Source: JAKOQB01 sp036824465 | Lineage (GTDB): Bacteria; Pseudomonadota; Gammaproteobacteria; Burkholderiales; Burkholderiaceae_F | Length of the DNA: 18,802 nt | Direction: 5' to 3' | Assembly: GCA_036824465.1 (NCBI GenBank) | Contig: DAITAC010000079.1 | Span: forward strand, 1 to 18,802 | In this document: piece by piece, positions 14,433 through 18,802 of the stretch | How the letters are laid out: every line of letters starts with the position of its first letter | How positions within the stretch are numbered: the stretch's first letter is position 1 | Notes under the pieces: generated by a model | What the model was told of the DNA's origin: nothing | The model's database searches: none | Seen by the model: the letters and a program-made list of their open reading frames with translations, nothing else | Program-made: the position numbers and the translations under genes

Positions 14433-15467
14433 CTACTTCGCCGTCGGCTTCGGCTGCGAATCGTCGATCTTCACCGGCGACTTACCGGCGAGGATCGCCG
14501 CCTCCTTGTCCTTCACACGCTTGACGAGGTCGGCCGGCACCTTCTTCTCGAACGTGCCAAGCGGCGCAAGTTCCGAACCCTTCACGCCCATGTACGACCA
14601 CTTGGCGTAGTCCTCGGCCTTGAACCTGCCCTCCTTCACGGCCTTCAGCGCCGTGTCGATGGTCGGTTCCATGTTCCATAGCGCGCTGGCGACGACCGTG
14701 TCGGGGTAGTTCGACTGCGTGTTGATCACGTTGCCGATCGCCAGCACCTTGCGCTCCTTGGCTGCATCGCTGACGCCAAAACGCTCCGCGTACATGATGT
14801 CTGCGCCCTTGTCGATCATCGCGAACGCTGCTTCCTTCGCCTTCGGCGGGTCGAACCATGAGTTGATGAAGGTCACCATGAATTCAACCTTCGGATTCAC
14901 CTCCCTGGCGCCCGCCATGAACGCGTTCATCAGCCGGTTGACCTCCGGGATCGGATAGCCGCCGACCATGCCGATCCGGTTCGACTTGGTCATGCCGCCG
15001 GCGATCATGCCGGTCAGGTACGACGGCTCGTGGATGAAGTTGTCGAACACCGAGAAGTTCGGTTCCTGCGGCTTGCCCGAGCTGCCGAGCAGGAATGCGA
15101 TCTTCGGGTATTCCTTCGCCACCTTGCGCGCGGCGGCCTCGACCGCGAACGCTTCGCCGACGATGAAATCCGATTTCTGCTCGGCATACTGGCGCATCAC
15201 GCGCTCGTAGTCGGCGTTGGCGACGTTTTCGCTGAACACGTACTCGATGTCACCGCGCGCCACCGCGGTGTTCAGCGCCTTATGGATGCGGCTCACCCAC
15301 TGCTGTTCGACCGGCACGGTGTAGATGGCGGCAACCTTGAGTTTCTTTGCGGGTTCGGGTTTCTTCGCCTGCGCCAATGCGGCCAGTGGCCTGAGCGAAG
15401 AAGCGACACCGATCGATGTGGCAATCAGCAACGTGCGGCGCGACGCACTTGAACGATCGACGGGCAT
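14433..15467 (-). CDS. BMP-family ABC transporter substrate-binding protein
   Basis: 344 aa. The N-terminus SASRRTLLIATSIGVASSLRPLAALA is a signal peptide with a twin-arginine motif (SRRTLLI), probably cleaved after ALA near residue 32. The mature part matches the BMP/PnrA-like family: KVAAIYTVPVEQQWVSRIHKA, NADYERVMRQYAEQ, FDNFIHEPSYLTGMIAGGMTKS, IGMVGGYPIPEVNRLMNAF and a C-terminal GTFEKKVPADLVKRV. BMP proteins bind purine or pyrimidine nucleosides, and in some relatives other ligands, in the periplasm and deliver them to the permeases. The start at 15467 is supported by AAGGA seven bases upstream. It is the first gene of the transporter operon, and a 92-bp spacer with a strong inverted repeat separates it from the ATPase. 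Family certain; nucleoside specificity is inferred. Confidence 0.95.
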   Translation of the reverse strand: MPVDRSSASRRTLLIATSIGVASSLRPLAALAQAKKPEPAKKLKVAAIYTVPVEQQWVSRIHKALNTAVARGDIEYVFSENVANADYERVMRQYAEQKSDFIVGEAFAVEAAARKVAKEYPKIAFLLGSSGKPQEPNFSVFDNFIHEPSYLTGMIAGGMTKSNRIGMVGGYPIPEVNRLMNAFMAGAREVNPKVEFMVTFINSWFDPPKAKEAAFAMIDKGADIMYAERFGVSDAAKERKVLAIGNVINTQSNYPDTVVASALWNMEPTIDTALKAVKEGRFKAEDYAKWSYMGVKGSELAPLGTFEKKVPADLVKRVKDKEAAILAGKSPVKIDDSQPKPTAK

Positions 15468-15506
15468 GGGGAGTCCTTGTTATTGGCAGGATGGACGGGG
15501 AAACGC

Positions 15507-15530
15507 TCCGGGCAGTGGAAAACTGCCGGA
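15507..15530 (-). promoter_or_regulatory. Hairpin in the leader of the BMP gene
   Basis: ggcagt-ggaaa-actgcc (15511-15527) is a perfect 6-bp stem, extended by tccg/cgga to 15507-15530 with one bulged base. It lies about 40-60 bp upstream of the binding-protein start. It does not match a riboswitch I can recognise; it may be an operator or a leader structure. Confidence 0.3.
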
Positions 15531-15586
15531 TCGAAGGGAAATGCTAGCAGTGATCGCGTCGAGGGCCCGCCTAGAGTGCCGTGGAG

Positions 15587-15911
15587 ATGAGCATTCCGCC
15601 GGTGCCTGCGTTCACGTTGGTGTTGGCAGCGTGCAACCCAACGCCGGTTTTAGAACAGCCGCACGCGCCGGTGATCGAGGGACTGGGCAGCANNNNNNNN
15701 NNNNNNNNNNNNNNNNNNNNNNNNNNNNNNNNNNNNNNNNNNNNNNNNNNNNNNNNNNNNNNNNNNNNNNNNNNNNNNNNNNNNNNNNNNNNGTGCGAGG
15801 GCACCGCGCTTCTTCGACCAGGGGATTGTGCTGGCGTGGGGAATCGATCACGCCGAGGCGGCGCGCTCCTTCTCTGGGGCCTCCCGGCTTGATCCGCAGT
15901 GCATGTTGTAA
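15587..15911 (+). pseudogene. Remnant of a TPR lipoprotein gene, interrupted by an assembly gap
   Basis: Left of the N run, ATG 15587 opens a frame with a short lipoprotein signal ending in LVLAAC, followed by PVIEGLGS. Right of it, 15795-15911 encodes RFFDQGIVLAWGIDHAEAAR and then SFSGASRLDPQCML before a stop. This is the N-terminal part of a known TPR protein type whose relatives read roughly GLG...RFFDQGL..GF.HAEA.RSF..A..LDP.CAMCWWG and continue for several hundred residues. Here the frame ends where CAMCWWG is expected, and the downstream bases do not resume a TPR. The family is recognised from pattern memory. The missing stretch is probably only around ten codons, but the N run hides its length. 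A misassembled contig end is an alternative to true decay. Confidence 0.55.
15693..15792. other. Scaffold gap (100 N)
   Basis: A second run of exactly 100 N. Unlike the first gap, the bases on its two sides do not repeat each other, so some real sequence is missing and its length is unknown. Confidence 0.95.
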
Positions 15912-16050
15912 TGGCTGGGCCGTAGATGGGCCGGCGGAAGGTCTGCGGCGTCAAGGGCAGCGCGCCAAAGCGCAGCGCCGCCGCATGGACCTACACAGCC
16001 CGAATTAGACCCGACGTTCGCTACCAGGACCGTGAGCCAGATCACGCATG
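15912..16050. other. Non-coding stretch before the molybdoenzyme regulatory region
   Basis: I see no supported gene here. Frames are short and GC-driven, and no residual TPR repeat could be aligned with confidence after 15911. Near its end gatcacgc occurs twice (16040-16047 and 16051-16058) as a short direct repeat leading into the palindromes below. Confidence 0.4.
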
Positions 16051-16076
16051 GATCACGCTATGTGATCTACATCGCA
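16051..16076. promoter_or_regulatory. Operator-like palindrome with CRP/FNR-superfamily half-sites
   Basis: gatcac-gctat-gtgatc (16051-16067) is a perfect 6-bp inverted repeat. Overlapping it, TGTGA-tctaca-TCGCA (16061-16076) differs by one base from the CRP consensus TGTGA-N6-TCACA. The site lies about 100 bp upstream of the molybdoenzyme start, a plausible activator position. Which regulator binds, if any, is not shown. Confidence 0.4.
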
Positions 16077-16120
16077 CAGGCATATCGCGCACCACCGGTG
16101 ATTGATGCGCCGCAAAAAAA

Positions 16121-16138
16121 CATACCTTAAGGGGTATG
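16121..16138. promoter_or_regulatory. CsoR/CstR-like palindrome before the molybdoenzyme gene
   Basis: cataccttaaggggtatg has 6-bp arms catacc/ggtatg around six bases, resembling the ATACC...GGGTAT operators of the CsoR/CstR (DUF156) repressors that sense copper or sulfane sulfur. A possible -35 TTGATG stands at 16102-16107. Part of the right arm also reads as a Shine-Dalgarno (AAGGGG) for the ATG at 16141, so the resemblance may have another cause. Confidence 0.35.
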
Positions 16139-16140
16139 CA

Positions 16141-16233
16141 ATGACGGGGAAGACAAAAAGGCGTCCGCCGTCATGTTCACCGAGTCCTTCTCCTCTGCAC
16201 CGCTTGCCGCGCTGTCGCGGCGCCGCTTCCTGA
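16141..16233 (+). CDS. Possible 30-codon leader ORF overlapping the molybdoenzyme start
   Basis: ATG 16141 has AAGGGG six bases upstream, a better ribosome-binding site than that of the molybdoenzyme gene. The frame (MTGKTKRRPPSCSPSPSPLH...) is +1 shifted relative to that gene and ends at TGA 16231-16233, inside its Tat-signal coding region. The peptide is basic and Ser/Pro-rich with no recognisable domain. It may be a translated leader controlling the next gene, or fortuitous. Confidence 0.2.
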   Translation: MTGKTKRRPPSCSPSPSPLHRLPRCRGAAS

Positions 16234-18401
16234 AGATCACCGCCGCAACGTTTGGTGCCGCGGCCACCGCAAGTCAAGTGGGCTGCGTGGCCGACAAGGT
16301 CACGGGCGAGAAAGGCATCCGCACCGTCGCCACCACCTGCGATGTCTGCTTCTGGAAATGCGGCGTGATCGCCACCGTGCGCGACGGCGAGTTGTGGAAG
16401 CTCGAAGGCAATCCGCTCGATCCGCTGTCGCGCGGCCGCCTGTGCACGCGCGGCACCGCCGGCATGGGCATGCGCGAGGATCCCTATCGATTGCGCGCGC
16501 CGCTGATTCGCACCGGCGAACGCGGTGCCGAGCAGTGGAAGGTCGCGACGTGGGACGAGGCGCTCGACTACGCGGCTGAACGCCTGAAGAAGCTGGCAGC
16601 GCAGCACGGGCCCGAGACAATCGCCTTCTTCAAGCATGGCATCGGCGCCTATTACGTCGAGCACGCGCTGAAAGCATTCGGCACACCCAACGTGGCGGCA
16701 CCGAGTTTCGCGCAGTGCCGCGGCCCACGCGACGTGGGCTTCAACCTCACCTTCGGCACCAATCCCGGCACGCCGGAAAACACCGACATCGCGAACGCGA
16801 AGACGCTGGTGCTGATCGGCTCGCACATCGGCGAGAACATGCACAACTCGCAGGTGCAGGAGTTCGCCGACATGATCCGGGCCGGCGGCACGGTGATCGT
16901 GGTCGATCCGCGCCATTCAACGGCGGCCAGCAAGGCGAAATACTGGCTGCCGATCCGACCCGGCACGGATATCGCGCTGCTGCTGGCCTGGATGAACGTG
17001 ATCGTGCGCGAAGGACTGTACGACCGCGAGTACGCCGGCAAGTACGGCGAGGGGTTCGACAAGTTCAGTGAGGCGATCGCCGACAAGACGCCCGAGTGGG
17101 CCGCCGGCGAGATCGGTGTCGATGCTGAACTGATCCGCACCACGGCGCGCGAGATGGCGCGCACGCGACCAGCCACACTGATTCACCCCGGGCGCCGCAC
17201 CACATGGCATGGCGATGACGCGCAGCGCAGCCGCGCGGTCGCACTGCTCAATGCACTGATGGGCAACTGGGGCCGCAAGGGCGGCTTTTACGTGCCGAAT
17301 TACATCGGCCTGGCCGACTTCCCGGGCGTTCCCGCGTATCCGAAGTCGACCAAAGGCAAGGCCGACAACCCGATCATCGATGGCAGGAAGCGCTGGCCGT
17401 TCGCCGACCAGACGGTGACCACCGGCCTGCGCGAAGCGACCATCACGGGCCAGCCATATCCGGTCAAGGCGTGGGTGGTCGATGCGACCAATCTGCTGCA
17501 GTCGATGCCAGATCGCCGCCGCACGCTGGAAGCCATCCGCGCACTCGACTTCCTGATGGTGATCGACACGGTGCCGAGCGAGATCACCGGCTATGCCGAC
17601 GTCGTGTTGCCGGAAGCGGTCTATCTGGAGCGCTGGGATGCGATCAACGACGACAGTCTGCGCACGCCGTTCCTGGCGCTGCGCCAACCGGTGGTGGCAC
17701 CGCCGCACGAACAGAAGCCGGGCTGGTGGATCGGCAAGGAACTCGGCCGGCGGCTCGGCGTGGAGAAGTACTTCCCTTGGAAGGACGTCGAGGAATGCCT
17801 GCGCGTGCGGATCGCCGAAGGCGGTTATGACTGGGCCGCGCTGAAGGCCAAGGGAATCCTCATCGGCAAGCAGGCGCCGATCTATATCGACGACGGCGCC
17901 GAAGTCACCTATGACACGCCATCAGGCAAGGTCGAGTTTTGGAGCAAGCAACTCGCGGACAAGGGCTTTGATCCGGTGCCGAAGTACACGCGACCGGACG
18001 AGGGGCCGCCGGGGTCGTACCGGCTGCTCACCGGGCGCGCGCCGATGCATACCTTCAGCCGCACCGTCGGCAACGCGCGCGTGGCGCAGCTGATGCCGGA
18101 GAACAAGGTGTGGCTGAACGCCGCCGAGGCACGCAAGCTCGGACTCGCCAACGGCACGCGCGTGAAGCTGCGCAACCAGGACGGCGTCGAGAGCGGCCCG
18201 GTGCCCGTGTTGGTGACCGAGCGCATCCGTCCCGAGTGCGTGTACCTGGTGCACGGGTTCGGCAGCGAGGCCAAGGCCTGGAAGGGCGCGTATCGCAAGG
18301 GTGCGAGCACGGCGCAGCTTTCGACGCGCGTGAAGATCGATCCGCTGATGGGCGGCACGAGCATTCATACCAATTTCGTCACGCTCGAGAAGATGGCATA
18401 G
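16173..18401 (+). CDS. Tat-exported molybdopterin oxidoreductase, PsrA/PhsA type catalytic subunit
   Basis: 742 aa. The N-terminus has a perfect Tat motif SRRRFLK (15-21) and a hydrophobic Ala-rich segment; Cys38 in SQVGC resembles a lipobox. A 4Fe-4S cluster motif follows: C56, C59 and C63 in CDVCFWKC, then C91 in GRLCTRG. The molybdenum ligand is probably Cys182 in SFAQCRGPRD. Other bis-MGD signatures are LIGSHIGENMHNSQ, VDPRHSTAASKAKYWLPIRPGTD and the C-terminal domain YRLLTGRAPMHTFSRT. Size and CxxCFWKC style point to polysulfide/thiosulfate reductases; DMSO-reductase-family enzymes such as sulfite or arsenite/arsenate oxidoreductases are less likely but not excluded. It would act in the periplasm with the iron-sulfur subunit that starts 9 bp downstream. 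The start at 16173 has AAGG eleven bases upstream. Confidence 0.93.
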   Translation: MFTESFSSAPLAALSRRRFLKITAATFGAAATASQVGCVADKVTGEKGIRTVATTCDVCFWKCGVIATVRDGELWKLEGNPLDPLSRGRLCTRGTAGMGMREDPYRLRAPLIRTGERGAEQWKVATWDEALDYAAERLKKLAAQHGPETIAFFKHGIGAYYVEHALKAFGTPNVAAPSFAQCRGPRDVGFNLTFGTNPGTPENTDIANAKTLVLIGSHIGENMHNSQVQEFADMIRAGGTVIVVDPRHSTAASKAKYWLPIRPGTDIALLLAWMNVIVREGLYDREYAGKYGEGFDKFSEAIADKTPEWAAGEIGVDAELIRTTAREMARTRPATLIHPGRRTTWHGDDAQRSRAVALLNALMGNWGRKGGFYVPNYIGLADFPGVPAYPKSTKGKADNPIIDGRKRWPFADQTVTTGLREATITGQPYPVKAWVVDATNLLQSMPDRRRTLEAIRALDFLMVIDTVPSEITGYADVVLPEAVYLERWDAINDDSLRTPFLALRQPVVAPPHEQKPGWWIGKELGRRLGVEKYFPWKDVEECLRVRIAEGGYDWAALKAKGILIGKQAPIYIDDGAEVTYDTPSGKVEFWSKQLADKGFDPVPKYTRPDEGPPGSYRLLTGRAPMHTFSRTVGNARVAQLMPENKVWLNAAEARKLGLANGTRVKLRNQDGVESGPVPVLVTERIRPECVYLVHGFGSEAKAWKGAYRKGASTAQLSTRVKIDPLMGGTSIHTNFVTLEKMA

Positions 18402-18410
18402 GGGCAGACG

Positions 18411-18802
18411 ATGGCGCGTTTCGGAATGGTCATTGACACCAGACTGTGCGTCGGCTGCGCGGATTGCGTCGTCGCCTGCCAGGCGGAGAACGACGTGCCG
18501 GTGGGGTACTGCCGCGACTGGATTACGACGGAGGTTCGCGGCGAGTTTCCGCGGCTGGCGATGGAGATTCGCAGCGAACGCTGCAATCACTGTGACAACC
18601 CCCCGTGCGTCGCCTGCTGCCCGACCGGCGCCAGCCACATCGAGGACTTCGGTCGCATTGTCAAGGTGACCGCCAGCAAATGCATCGGCTGCAAGGCGTG
18701 CGTGTCTTCGTGCCCGTACGGGGCGCGCTATGTGCACCCCGGGGGCTATGTCGACAAGTGCACGTTCTGCCTGCATCGCGTGCAGGACGGCCAGGACCCG
18801 GC
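18411..18802 (+). CDS. 4Fe-4S electron-transfer subunit, PsrB/DmsB/NrfC type (3' end missing)
   Basis: The first 130 codons are present and the gene runs off the window. Cys groups for four clusters are visible: CVGCADCVVAC (13-23), CNHCDNPPCVACCP, CIGCKACVSSCPYGARY and CTFCLHRVQDG. There is no signal peptide, as usual for subunits carried through the Tat system with the catalytic partner. It passes electrons between a quinol-reacting membrane anchor (expected next, PsrC/NrfD-like) and the molybdenum subunit. It starts 9 bp after the catalytic gene, so the two form one operon. Confidence 0.95.
   Translation, partial: MARFGMVIDTRLCVGCADCVVACQAENDVPVGYCRDWITTEVRGEFPRLAMEIRSERCNHCDNPPCVACCPTGASHIEDFGRIVKVTASKCIGCKACVSSCPYGARYVHPGGYVDKCTFCLHRVQDGQDP

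Noticed and set aside
1..18802. CRISPR array, tRNA or rRNA, transposase or phage genes
   Set aside because: No regularly spaced repeats, no tRNA-like cloverleaf or rRNA segment and no recombinase motifs were seen on either strand; apart from the two N gaps the window is filled by ordinary metabolic and transport genes.

Overview
The window is GC-rich, densely packed bacterial DNA. Upp, the BMP-type nucleoside ABC transporter and the PsrA/PhsA-like enzyme all read like proteins of Burkholderiales or a related betaproteobacterium. That placement is inferred from protein style only. It is a draft scaffold: two runs of exactly 100 N (14138-14237 and 15693-15792) mark contig joins. The first join is demonstrably artificial, because the same 55 bp stand on both sides of it.

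Layout. 1-1397 (+): 3' part of a thioredoxin-fold protein with a long helical C-terminal region. 1429-6611 (-): a six-gene directon that reads, in transcription order, CodA-family pyrimidine deaminase, DUF423 membrane protein, NYN-OST-HTH putative RNase, uracil phosphoribosyltransferase (upp), EamA/DMT exporter, and a fumarylacetoacetate-hydrolase-family protein with an unusual export signal. 6669-8622 (+): a DUF3144 protein and an MFS_3 exporter. 8636-9833 (-): a BON-domain exported protein followed by a transglutaminase-like protein. 9867-10634 (+): a class II aldolase. 10603-15467 (-): a complete BMP-type (basic membrane protein/nucleoside) ABC importer made of binding protein, double ATPase and two permeases, the last three joined by ATGA overlaps. 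15587-15911 (+): remnant of a TPR lipoprotein gene cut by the second gap. 16173-18802 (+): catalytic subunit and the start of the electron-transfer subunit of a Tat-exported PsrA/PhsA-type molybdoenzyme.

How the parts may work together. The importer could bring in nucleosides or bases, the CodA homologue would deaminate a base, and Upp would turn uracil into UMP. The CodA homologue has Cys where E. coli CodA has the substrate-discriminating Asp-314, a change known from 5-methylcytosine deaminases. The 3' end of the window starts a respiratory sulfur-compound (or similar) oxidoreductase, with operator-like palindromes in front of it.

The most notable non-coding structures are a 27-bp inverted repeat between the binding-protein and ATPase genes that covers the ATPase start codon, a 99-bp element bounded by 16-bp inverted repeats at 2257-2355, and a symmetric GATAAT palindrome in a 33-bp divergent gap. 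I found no tRNA, rRNA, CRISPR array, transposase or phage gene.
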